Shown: positions 1 through 6,049 of the stretch, piece by piece
How the letters are laid out: each line of letters opens with the position of its first letter
Position numbering within the stretch: position 1 is the stretch's first letter
NCBI GenBank assembly: GCA_017620345.1
Contig: JAFZQP010000037.1
Location: 1 to 6,223, forward strand
Direction of reading: 5' to 3'
DNA: 6,223 nucleotides
Source of the DNA: Lachnospiraceae bacterium
Lineage (GTDB): Bacteria; Bacillota_A; Clostridia; Lachnospirales; Lachnospiraceae
The notes under the pieces: model-generated
Told to the model about the DNA's origin: nothing
The model's database searches: none
The model's input: the letters and a program-made list of their open reading frames with translations, nothing else
Program-made: the position numbers and the translations under genes

Positions 1-55
1 CTTCTGCTGCAGGAGCTGCTTCCTCTTCTTCTGCTGCTGCAGGAGCTGCTTCCTC
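1..55. repeat. In-frame 30-bp direct repeat in the lipoprotein linker
   Basis: A 22-bp sequence is perfectly repeated at 4-25 and 34-55, a 30-bp period (10 codons). It encodes the EEAAPAA units of the acidic linker. GCTGCTGCAGGAGCTG-like words recur again between 60 and 95. The repeat is cut by the window edge, so the copy number is unknown. Confidence 0.8.
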
Positions 56-160
56 AGTTGCTGCGGGCTCTGCAGGAGCTGCAGGAGCTGCTGCGCCGCC
101 ACATGCTGTAAGGGCAACCATTGCTGATGCCATGATAGCTGCTAAAACTTTCTTCTTCAT
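1..160 (-). CDS. Lipoprotein N-terminus, probable ABC-transporter solute-binding protein (partial)
   Basis: Only the first 53 residues are in the window; the gene runs off the left edge. The start is ATG at 160-158, with an AGGGAGG ribosome binding site at 168-174 and a 7-nt gap. The protein has a lipoprotein signal peptide: KKK at residues 2-4, a hydrophobic stretch at 5-17, and lipobox L17-T-A-C20. Cys20 should be lipid-modified, anchoring the protein on the outer face of the membrane. Residues 23-53 are almost only Ala, Pro and Glu, a flexible acidic linker with a repeated EEAAPAA block. Such leaders and linkers are common on sugar-type ABC binding proteins in Lachnospiraceae. The position just downstream of a YesN/YesM two-component system, which often controls such transporters, fits that role. 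The binding domain itself is not visible, so the transporter role is inference. The lipoprotein assignment is firm. Confidence 0.8.
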   Translation of the reverse strand, partial: MKKKVLAAIMASAMVALTACGGAAAPAAPAEPAATEEAAPAAAEEEEAAPAAE

Positions 161-235
161 TTTTTATCCTCCCTGGATTAGTTTTGGGGCAAAGGACCTA
201 TTCCATCGCCCGATGATACAATGATAGTTTTTTTG
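161..235 (-). promoter_or_regulatory. Leader of the lipoprotein gene with weak promoter elements
   Basis: This is the gap between the terminator and the lipoprotein ATG. It holds the AGGGAGG ribosome binding site (168-174) and two TATCAT words on the minus strand (213-218 and 221-226) that could act as -10 elements. No good -35 lies at the proper distance; the best is TTTTCA at 234-239, only 15 bp from the nearer TATCAT. A promoter with a poor -35 after a terminator would fit dependence on an activator such as the neighbouring AraC-type regulator. That is inference. Confidence 0.3.
204..215. repeat. Perfect 5-2-5 inverted repeat CATCG-CC-CGATG
   Basis: A short perfect palindrome lies between the candidate -10 elements and the lipoprotein start codon. 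It overlaps the TATCAT at 213-218. It could be a protein-binding site or a small hairpin in the mRNA leader. It has no T tract, so it is not a terminator. At 12 bp, a chance occurrence is possible. Confidence 0.4.
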
Positions 236-272
236 AAAATAAAAAACCATGAACATAAATACGTCCATGGTT
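236..272 (-). terminator. Intrinsic terminator after the histidine kinase gene
   Basis: Read on the minus strand, AACCATGGACGT (272-261) pairs with ATGTTCATGGTT (256-245). This gives a 12-bp stem with two G-U pairs and an ATTT loop at 257-260. It is followed by TTTTATTTT (244-236). It lies 58 nt past the kinase stop codon and before the lipoprotein gene, so it should end the regulator-kinase transcript. The stem is AT-rich, so some read-through is possible. On the plus strand the stem is weaker, with two A-C mismatches, and is followed by a 9-T run, but no plus-strand gene needs it. Confidence 0.75.
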
Positions 273-332
273 GATTTTTTTTTGGCGCATATCGGCCGGG
301 TTGATTTTTTTATTTGCAAAGTTGGATTTTTT
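271..332. repeat. Three TTG(G)ATTTTTT units, spaced A/T-tracts
   Basis: TTGA or TTGGA followed by a T run occurs three times: T runs at 275-283 (9), 305-311 (7) and 327-332 (6). They begin 30 and 22 bp apart, close to whole helical turns. The units lie between the kinase stop codon and the terminator, and the last overlaps the stop codon. They may bend the DNA or be leftovers of duplicated terminator tails. No function is shown. Confidence 0.5.
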
Positions 333-1770
333 ACACCCGAGCCGGCAACAATATATCGCATGTGCTGCCCTCTCCATATACACTATGTAGTGTAATGCCG
401 TATTTATCGCCGAATTTGAGCTTTATCCTTTCGTTGACATTATACAGTCCGTATATGGCATTATCGGACGGGCGTTCCCCGTTAAGACCGGACATTACTT
501 CCTGAAGCCGTTCCTCCGTCATTCCTATTCCGTTATCCGAAACGGATATTATAAAATCATCCCCTTCCCTTCTTGACGAAACGACTATCTTCCCGCCGCC
601 TCTCTTGTTCTTGATGCCGTGGTACAGCGCATTTTCTATGAGCGGCTGTATCGTTATCTTGGGGATGGTATATTCATTAAGATCCTCAGCGATGTCGATC
701 TCATATTCAAGTATATCCTGGTACCTGAACTGCTGTATCTCAAGATAACTCCTCGCGTGGATCGTCTCCTCGCGGATGGTTATCATATCCTTTCCCCTTG
801 AAAGCGAAGTCCTGAAAAAGGCCGACAGACTCTTTACCATTTCAACGACCCTGCGTTCGTCGCCACCCTCGGCAAGCCATATGATCGTATCGAGCGTATT
901 ATACAGAAAGTGCGGATTGATCTGTGACTGAAGCAGCTCAAGCTCGGTCTCCTTGATCCTGATCTGCTCCTTTGTTATCTGCTGCAGGAGTTCATTGATC
1001 TTTATGATCATCTGGTTCATTGACGTCGCCAGCGTCCCTACCTCGTCATGGGAATCATTGGTACTGCGCACTTTCAGATCTCCCCTTGAAATGCGGTCCG
1101 TAACTTCAACAAGATCCTTGATGGGCTTGGTAAAGCTCCCCGGCAGATATATCGAGAAAAAGATCACCATGAGTGTCAGGATCGAGAACGTGATAAAGCT
1201 CCCGGTCATGGCCCTTCGGTAAAAATCATCCATTTCGGCCTTCTCGGTCTGCATATCCCTTATCTCATAGAACACATACTGGAATATTTCTTCCTTAATG
1301 AGAGCGGTTACTATCTGGACGTCATTCTCCCATATCTCCATGTTCTCATCATACTCGGCGTTGGCAGCCAGATTTTTTTCTATCCTTCTCTCGTATTTTC
1401 TGAGGTTCTCCAGATATCTTTTGACGCTCCTAAGTCTCCCCATGTTCTCACGTGAAGCAGTTATATCGATAAGACCGTCAACAACGTTGTCGGCATCCTC
1501 AATAAGCTTTGTTACCTCCGACTCCTCAACCGTCTTGTTTCCTACTATGAGAAGATAGGTCTCGTAATCCAGATCTTTTTTAAAATCAAGGGAGAAATCA
1601 CCGGCAAGAGATGCCGAACGTATCATATCGCTGTATTTCTTCGAGGAAGTATCCATCATGTAAAAACACACGATGAGCATGATAACAAGCGGGATAACAA
1701 GAAGAAGATACGATATCCGTATCTTCGTGGCAAGAGAAGTGTTGCGAAAATAATTGCGGATCTTCCTCAT
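331..1770 (-). CDS. YesM-like sensor histidine kinase
   Basis: This 479-residue membrane kinase should sense an extracellular signal and phosphorylate the response regulator encoded just upstream. Domains in order: a membrane segment at about 19-39, an outside sensor region at about 40-188 rich in charged helices, a second membrane segment at about 189-209, a HAMP linker at about 210-263, then a His_kinase domain (LytS/YesM type). The phospho-acceptor is H287 in QINPHFLYN (283-291). The ATP-binding domain has an N box around N380 (QPLIENALYHG) and a G box DNGIG at 412-416. Length and order match YesM-family kinases. The ATG (1770-1768) overlaps the regulator's TGA as ATGA, and the ribosome binding site AGGAGG (1775-1780) lies inside the regulator's last codons, so the two proteins are translationally coupled. 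The sensor region matches no ligand domain I recognise, so the signal is unknown. It is intact, and a terminator follows. Confidence 0.93.
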   Translation of the reverse strand: MRKIRNYFRNTSLATKIRISYLLLVIPLVIMLIVCFYMMDTSSKKYSDMIRSASLAGDFSLDFKKDLDYETYLLIVGNKTVEESEVTKLIEDADNVVDGLIDITASRENMGRLRSVKRYLENLRKYERRIEKNLAANAEYDENMEIWENDVQIVTALIKEEIFQYVFYEIRDMQTEKAEMDDFYRRAMTGSFITFSILTLMVIFFSIYLPGSFTKPIKDLVEVTDRISRGDLKVRSTNDSHDEVGTLATSMNQMIIKINELLQQITKEQIRIKETELELLQSQINPHFLYNTLDTIIWLAEGGDERRVVEMVKSLSAFFRTSLSRGKDMITIREETIHARSYLEIQQFRYQDILEYEIDIAEDLNEYTIPKITIQPLIENALYHGIKNKRGGGKIVVSSRREGDDFIISVSDNGIGMTEERLQEVMSGLNGERPSDNAIYGLYNVNERIKLKFGDKYGITLHSVYGEGSTCDILLPARV

Positions 1771-3392
1771 CCTTCCTCCTCGTCACTTTCTCTTCCGCCC
1801 CGGTAATTGGTCGGTGTCATCCCCACTGTCTTCTTGAACATATATGAAAAATAATGCGGATCTTTGTATCCAACCGCTTCGCTTATCTCACTCGATCTCA
1901 TGCTCGTACACTTGAGCAGTTCCTTGGCTTTTGTCATGCGGTACTCGGTAAGATACTTTATGAAAGTATGTCCCGTCTGTTGCGAAAAAATGGTACTAAG
2001 ATGATTGGGTGACACATTCACGTGGCTGGCCAGCTGATTAAGGGACAGTTCTTCATCGGCATAGTTTTCTTCAATATACTTGATCGCTCCGTCAACGATC
2101 TCCATATATCTGTTGGATGCTATCGAATCCCTGCATTTGATCGCATTTTCTATTATGTCCGTGATATAAGCCCTGACGCTCTCTACGGTCTCAAGAGAGC
2201 CTTTCGTCACCTCCGCGATCGTATCATTCTTCTTGCGCAGCGGCAGTTCTTCAACAAATGCGGATACCGCAAAGAACACATCCATGGCTATGTACTGTCT
2301 GAAGATATATGAATTGAACGCGTCGGCTCCTACGCTGTTGATGAACTCACCTACATAAAAAGGTATCTCATCAAGATTACCCTGCTTTAAGAACTTTGTA
2401 ACGTTGTTCTTGTCGATACGCTTGGCATCGATCGTGCTCATGTCAAACTTCTCTTCTGAAACAGGCAGGGGATGCGTCTGTTTTCCCGCCCTGAAGAAAC
2501 CGTTTTCCGTTACGAAATATCTGTTGGCAAGAGCGCACCCGGCATCTTCAAACGACTCGTTCAGTCTCGACAGGCGGTTGACCGCTTTTCCTATCCCTCC
2601 GCAATATCTGACATGACTGTAGTCGGCGAACACAGCTTCAAACTTTTCAATGATCATGTCAAGAGTCGCGCTGATCTTTTCCTCGGAATCTCCCATTATG
2701 AGTACGGCTTTTCCTTCAAGATCCCTGTCAAAGGTTATGCAGTCGAGTTCATCCGCTATCTCGCCTATCCTCTCATCTATCGTGACCGAACTCTTCGAGT
2801 ACTCCTCGATCTCGTGATGGTCTGATTTGGTGAACAGGAGCAATATGTTATACCACATGGCAGACAGATCCATGCCAAGTTTCTGGGCGCGTTCGAGAAG
2901 TTCGGGGACGGGACAGTTTCCCGAAACAAGGTATGTAAACAGTTCGCTCCGCTCGCGCCTGTCGTTCTCCTCCATCTCCTTTTTGAACAGTTCCTTGAGG
3001 GCTCTCTCTTCCTTGCTCTTTATGATCTTCTCTCGCAGCATGTCAAGTTCACGCAGAAGGTCATCACCTGAGATCGGCTTGGTAAGATACTGCGCAACTC
3101 CGATCGAGATCGCCTGCTTTGCATAGTCGAACTCTTCAAATCCCGACAGGATCACTATCTCTGTCAGCGGAAGTTCCTTTTTGATCTCCCTCGACAGTTC
3201 CAGACCGTCCATAAAAGGCATCCTGATATCCGTTATCACGATATCGGGCTCAAGTTTTCTGATCAAAGGAAGGGCAAGCTCACCGTCGGAAGCTTCCCCT
3301 ATGAATTCATAACCGTTCCCGGTCCAGTCTATGTTCTTTTTGATACCTTCGCGAACGACGAATTCGTCCTCGCATAAGAATACTTTTATCAT
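1767..3392 (-). CDS. YesN-like response regulator with AraC-type DNA-binding domain
   Basis: This 541-residue cytoplasmic transcription regulator is the partner of the downstream kinase. The receiver domain spans about 1-122. It has acidic pocket E8/D9, phospho-acceptor D55 in ITDIRMP, S83 in ILSGFEEFDYA and K105 in LTKP, all the residues needed for phosphorylation. A helical linker (about 120-150) leads to a long middle region (150-430), as usual in YesN proteins. The C-terminus (about 433-531) carries the two helix-turn-helix motifs of the AraC family. The second has the typical GYKDPHYFSYMFKK...TPTNYR signature. Family members usually activate genes for carbohydrate uptake and use, so the lipoprotein gene downstream is a likely target (inference). 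The start ATG lies 3 nt after the ArsR stop codon, with a modest GGAAGAGA ribosome binding site (3401-3408) inside the arsR end. This suggests co-transcription with arsR. Confidence 0.94.
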   Translation of the reverse strand: MIKVFLCEDEFVVREGIKKNIDWTGNGYEFIGEASDGELALPLIRKLEPDIVITDIRMPFMDGLELSREIKKELPLTEIVILSGFEEFDYAKQAISIGVAQYLTKPISGDDLLRELDMLREKIIKSKEERALKELFKKEMEENDRRERSELFTYLVSGNCPVPELLERAQKLGMDLSAMWYNILLLFTKSDHHEIEEYSKSSVTIDERIGEIADELDCITFDRDLEGKAVLIMGDSEEKISATLDMIIEKFEAVFADYSHVRYCGGIGKAVNRLSRLNESFEDAGCALANRYFVTENGFFRAGKQTHPLPVSEEKFDMSTIDAKRIDKNNVTKFLKQGNLDEIPFYVGEFINSVGADAFNSYIFRQYIAMDVFFAVSAFVEELPLRKKNDTIAEVTKGSLETVESVRAYITDIIENAIKCRDSIASNRYMEIVDGAIKYIEENYADEELSLNQLASHVNVSPNHLSTIFSQQTGHTFIKYLTEYRMTKAKELLKCTSMRSSEISEAVGYKDPHYFSYMFKKTVGMTPTNYRGGRESDEEEG

Positions 3393-3395
3393 ATA

Positions 3396-3683
3396 CTACA
3401 TCTCTTCCAGATGTTCTTTTCCCATGGAGAGTATCGTACTGACATGATCGTCGGCAAGGCTGTAGTAAATCTGCTTGCCGTCGCGCCGGTTCTTTACGAG
3501 CTTGCTCATCTTGAGGACCTTGAGCTGATGAGACACCGCGGACTGTGTCATGTCAAGGCCTCCCGCAAGATCCTGAACGCAGTGTTCTCCTTCGAGAAGT
3601 TTATACAATATCCTGACTCTGGAACTGTCGCCGAACACCTTGAAAAGGTCGGCAAGATCGCTCCAAATGTTCGTATTATCCAT
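3396..3683 (-). CDS. ArsR/SmtB-family metal-sensing repressor, probably Zn(II)-responsive
   Basis: This is a 95-residue winged-helix repressor of the type that leaves DNA when metal binds. The family pattern is clear: LFKVFGDSSRVRILYKLL (13-30), recognition helix TQSAVSHQLKVLK (46-58), and the wing RRDGKQIYYSL (66-76). Near the C-terminus, D78-x-H80 and H91-x-x-E94 match the four ligands of the SmtB alpha5 zinc site in both identity and spacing. The alpha3 Cys-x-Cys of CadC is absent; only C35 with H34 is there. The start is chosen at ATG 3683, with AGGAGGTG at 3695-3702. A GTG at 3719 would add 12 residues but lies upstream of the likely transcription start and has no ribosome binding site. 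It sits 71 nt after the ATPase stop and 3 nt before the response regulator. Likely target: the HMA/ATPase operon (inference). Confidence 0.9.
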   Translation of the reverse strand: MDNTNIWSDLADLFKVFGDSSRVRILYKLLEGEHCVQDLAGGLDMTQSAVSHQLKVLKMSKLVKNRRDGKQIYYSLADDHVSTILSMGKEHLEEM

Positions 3684-3704
3684 GCCTGTACTCACACCTC
3701 CTAG

Positions 3705-3733
3705 ATTATAACGTGTCACTTGCTTTAAATCAA
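3705..3733 (-). promoter_or_regulatory. Sigma-A-type promoter for arsR (and probably the regulator/kinase genes)
   Basis: On the minus strand, TTGATT (3733-3728) is followed after exactly 17 bp by TATAAT (3710-3705), a perfect -10. The predicted transcription start is near 3698, which leaves only a 15-nt leader before the arsR ATG. It would cut the AGGAGGTG ribosome binding site (3702-3695) down to its last bases. The promoter lies in the ATPase-arsR gap, where there is no convincing terminator, so arsR may be read both from here and from the upstream operon promoter. Confidence 0.65.
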
Positions 3734-3754
3734 ATATCCGGTCGAAGACCTATG

Positions 3755-5689
3755 CTATAATGCCGAAACACGAAGCGTCCTGATCGCGTTGAGCACCGCG
3801 AGTATCATGACCCCGACATCCGCGAATATCGCAAGCCACATGTTCGTAAGCCCGAATGCCGACAGTATCAGCACGATGACCTTGACCCCTATGGCAAAGT
3901 ATATGTTCTCATAGGCGATACGCATGCACTTCTTACCGATCCTGATTGCTTTTACGATCCCGAGAGGATCATCATCCATGATCACGACATCGGCCGCTTC
4001 TATCGCGGCATCACTCCCGAGTGCTCCCATTGCGATCCCGACATCGACCCTTGTAAGTACCGGTGCATCATTGATGCCGTCACCGACAAATGCGGTACAG
4101 CCTCTTTTTTTATTACGGCTTTCCATGACAGTTTCAACTGCACTGACCTTATCCTGCGGAAGCAGTTCTGCGCGATAATCCGTGATCGAGAGTGTCTTGG
4201 CGACTCTTTCGGCCACTTCTTTTGCATCTCCCGTCAGCATTATCGTTTTATCAACTCCAATGTCATGCAGGCTCTTAACGGCCCTTGGTGATGACTCTTT
4301 TATGATATCCGATATATGTATATGCCCGGCATATTCACCGTTAACGGCTATATGTACTATCGTTCCTCCGTCATGACAGTGTGCCGGTTCTATGCCGTTT
4401 TTGTTCATGAGCTTTTCGTTACCGGCGATGACCCGGCTTCCGGAAACGGTCGCGATAACACCATGTCCCGATATCTCTTCCACATCGGACACCTCACCCT
4501 TATCGATCTCTATCCCGTATGCATTTACGATCGAGCGGCTTATCGGATGTGTACTGTAGCTCTCCGCGTATGCGGCATACTTAAGAAGCTGCTGGTCACT
4601 GAGTTTCTGTCTGTGGATCGATACGACCTCGAACACTCCTTTTGTGAGCGTTCCCGTCTTGTCAAATATCACCGTATCCACCTTGGAAAGTGCCTCAAGA
4701 TAGTTGGAGCCCTTGACGAGTATCCCGGATCTTGATGCTCCTCCGATACCCGCGAAGAACCCGAGCGGTATGCTTATGACCATCGCACACGGACAGCTTA
4801 TGACAAGGAACGTAAGTGCCCGGTACACAAATGACCGCAGGTTTGCGTCGTTTCCGATAACTGTATTTACGATCGGCGGTATTACGGCTATGGCAAGTGC
4901 AAGCAGACATACTGCCGGAGTGTAGACTCTTGCGAATCTTGTGATGAAATTTTCCGATCTTGATTTTTGCGAGCTTGCATTCTCAACAAGTTCAAGTATC
5001 CTGGTCACGGTTGATTCGCCAAAAGGCTTTGTCGTCCTGATCCTTATGACGCCGTTCATATTTATGGTTCCGCTTATAACCTCATCACCTGTATGTATCG
5101 TTCTCGGAACGGACTCACCGGTCAGCGCGCTCGTGTCGATCGAAGAATCACCGCTTATTACGATGCCGTCGATCGGAATACGTTCTCCGGGAGATACCAC
5201 AAGTACGCTTCCCTTTTCGACTTCGTCGGGGCTGACCGTCCTGATGCTCTCTTCGCCATTCTCATCGGTGACAAGATTTGCAACATCAGGTCTGATATCC
5301 ATGAGCGCTGCGATATTCCTGCGGCTCTTTCCCACTGCCACGGACTGGAACAGTTCACCGATCTGATACAGCAGCATTACCATGACACCTTCACGGTATT
5401 CACCGAGTATCATCGAGCCGATCGTCGCAACAGCCATGAGGAAATTCTCGTCGAGTACCTGTCCGTGTACTATGCCTTTATATGCTTTCTTCAGGATGTC
5501 ATGACCGATGATCAGATACGGGATCAGATACATCCCAAATATGATCCGGGATCTGAGTTCGTCCCACGGAACTGCCTGATACGGTTCATCACTCGGAAAG
5601 GCGATCATGTTTTCCGCTATTGCGATAACGATCAGAAGAACGGTCGTCACGATTATCCTTATAAGAGTTTTTTTCTGTTTCTTAGTCAT
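3755..5689 (-). CDS. cadA: P1B-type heavy-metal exporting ATPase (Zn/Cd/Pb class)
   Basis: This 644-residue membrane pump should use ATP to expel Zn2+, Cd2+ or Pb2+. Visible motifs: TGES 190-193 (actuator), membrane metal site CPC 299-301, phosphorylation loop DKTGT 343-347 (D343), HP 381-382 and GHG 408-410 in the ATP-binding domain, TGD 486-488, and GDGIND 536-541. K603 (GVKV) and D624 (FADVG) in the last membrane pair match the residues typical of the ZntA/CadA class, and argue against copper. Membrane segments lie near 8-27, 48-63, 82-95, 98-116, 255-275, 288-312, 595-612 and 615-634. The N-terminal HMA domain common in CadA/ZntA is missing; the gene upstream supplies one separately. An H437-C-H439...H446...H456-x-H458 cluster in the nucleotide-binding domain is a possible extra metal site. 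The start ATG at 5689 has AGAGGT (5695-5700). The symbol is family-level; metal preference is inferred. Confidence 0.93.
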   Translation of the reverse strand: MTKKQKKTLIRIIVTTVLLIVIAIAENMIAFPSDEPYQAVPWDELRSRIIFGMYLIPYLIIGHDILKKAYKGIVHGQVLDENFLMAVATIGSMILGEYREGVMVMLLYQIGELFQSVAVGKSRRNIAALMDIRPDVANLVTDENGEESIRTVSPDEVEKGSVLVVSPGERIPIDGIVISGDSSIDTSALTGESVPRTIHTGDEVISGTINMNGVIRIRTTKPFGESTVTRILELVENASSQKSRSENFITRFARVYTPAVCLLALAIAVIPPIVNTVIGNDANLRSFVYRALTFLVISCPCAMVISIPLGFFAGIGGASRSGILVKGSNYLEALSKVDTVIFDKTGTLTKGVFEVVSIHRQKLSDQQLLKYAAYAESYSTHPISRSIVNAYGIEIDKGEVSDVEEISGHGVIATVSGSRVIAGNEKLMNKNGIEPAHCHDGGTIVHIAVNGEYAGHIHISDIIKESSPRAVKSLHDIGVDKTIMLTGDAKEVAERVAKTLSITDYRAELLPQDKVSAVETVMESRNKKRGCTAFVGDGINDAPVLTRVDVGIAMGALGSDAAIEAADVVIMDDDPLGIVKAIRIGKKCMRIAYENIYFAIGVKVIVLILSAFGLTNMWLAIFADVGVMILAVLNAIRTLRVSAL

Positions 5690-5725
5690 TGTTTACCTCT
5701 TTAAGCGTCGGTACGTATAGCGGGA

Positions 5726-5944
5726 TCACAGGAATATCTCACAGTCGTCTTCGACCTTCTTGCAGTTTTTAAGAACGGCCTTCATCACGGTCTTCTCATC
5801 AACGCCGTCTTCAAACTCAACATTCATCTTAAGTGTCATATAATTAACCGAGCAGTCCTTCACTCCTTCGGTCTGCTTTGCAGCCTGTTCCATCTTGTTT
5901 GCGCAGTTGGCACAGTCAACTTCGATGCCATATGATTTCTTCAT
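5726..5944 (-). CDS. Stand-alone heavy-metal-associated (HMA) domain protein
   Basis: This 72-residue soluble protein consists almost entirely of one HMA (ferredoxin-like) fold. The metal site D10-C11-A-N-C14 sits near the N-terminus, followed by ANKMEQAAKQTEGV, the usual helix after the CxxC. The strand KMNVEFEDG (39-47) and helix DEKTVMKAVLKN (49-60) complete the fold. An Asp just before CxxC is typical of the Zn/Cd/Pb class (as in ZntA), while copper carriers usually lack it. Extra cysteines occur at 31, 61 and 68. The ATG at 5944 is chosen because AAGGAAGG (5951-5958) lies 6 nt upstream; an ATG six codons earlier (5962) would place that ribosome binding site inside the gene. It is followed after 36 nt by the ATPase that lacks an HMA domain, so it probably hands metal to that pump or acts as its detached regulatory domain. 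Confidence 0.88.
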   Translation of the reverse strand: MKKSYGIEVDCANCANKMEQAAKQTEGVKDCSVNYMTLKMNVEFEDGVDEKTVMKAVLKNCKKVEDDCEIFL

Positions 5945-5972
5945 AGTGTTCCTTCCTTTCATTTAAGCCTGT

Positions 5973-6003
5973 CATATAATTTAATATATGTTCATCTATT
6001 CAT
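5973..6003. promoter_or_regulatory. Candidate ArsR/SmtB-type operator upstream of the HMA gene
   Basis: CATATAAT-TT-AATATATG (5973-5990) is an 8-2-8 inverted repeat with one mismatch. Beside it on the minus strand is TGAACA (5994-5989), a word typical of SmtB/CzrA operators, within a direct repeat of ATGAA (starts 8 bp apart, 5991-6003). It lies just downstream of the predicted transcription start, where a bound repressor would block RNA polymerase. The region is AT-rich, so part of the symmetry may be chance. Assignment to the arsR product encoded downstream is inference. Confidence 0.4.
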
Positions 6004-6013
6004 TTGTTAAATT

Positions 6014-6042
6014 ATAATATCTCCTCTTGGGGACATTGTCAA
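6014..6042 (-). promoter_or_regulatory. Promoter of the HMA-ATPase operon
   Basis: On the minus strand, a perfect -35 TTGACA (6042-6037) is followed after 17 bp by -10 TATTAT (6019-6014, 5 of 6). An overlapping TATAAT (6016-6011) sits at a 20-bp spacing. The predicted start is near 6007, giving a leader of about 63 nt before the ATG at 5944. The -35 begins 7 nt after the upstream gene's stop codon. Such a strong core promoter fits a gene that is held off by a repressor. Confidence 0.75.
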
Positions 6043-6049
6043 TACCCGT

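Noticed and set aside
1..55. CRISPR-like array at the left edge
   Set aside because: The repeats are adjacent, in frame and encode an Ala/Pro/Glu linker; there are no unique spacers.
164..383. Short minus-strand open frames in the gap after the kinase gene
   Set aside because: They run through the terminator and T-tracts, have no ribosome binding site and encode Lys-rich low-complexity sequence.
3684..3719. GTG at 3719 as the arsR start
   Set aside because: It has no ribosome binding site and lies upstream of the likely transcription start. The 12 extra residues would be encoded by the promoter -10 and the AGGAGG site.
3740..3750. GGTC-GAA-GACC hairpin between the ATPase and arsR as a terminator
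   Set aside because: The stem is only 4 bp and is not followed by a T tract, so it is unlikely to stop transcription.
4316..5366. Other long plus-strand open frames (4316-4735 and 4941-5366)
   Set aside because: They are antisense to the ATPase and explained by its codon composition; no domain or convincing ribosome binding site supports them.
5093..5704. Plus-strand open frame of 203 codons
   Set aside because: It lies almost entirely opposite the ATPase gene, which has every family motif in order. The plus-strand product has no recognisable domain.
5945..5962. ATG at 5962 as the HMA protein start
   Set aside because: The clear AAGGAAGG ribosome binding site lies downstream of it and is well placed for the ATG at 5944.
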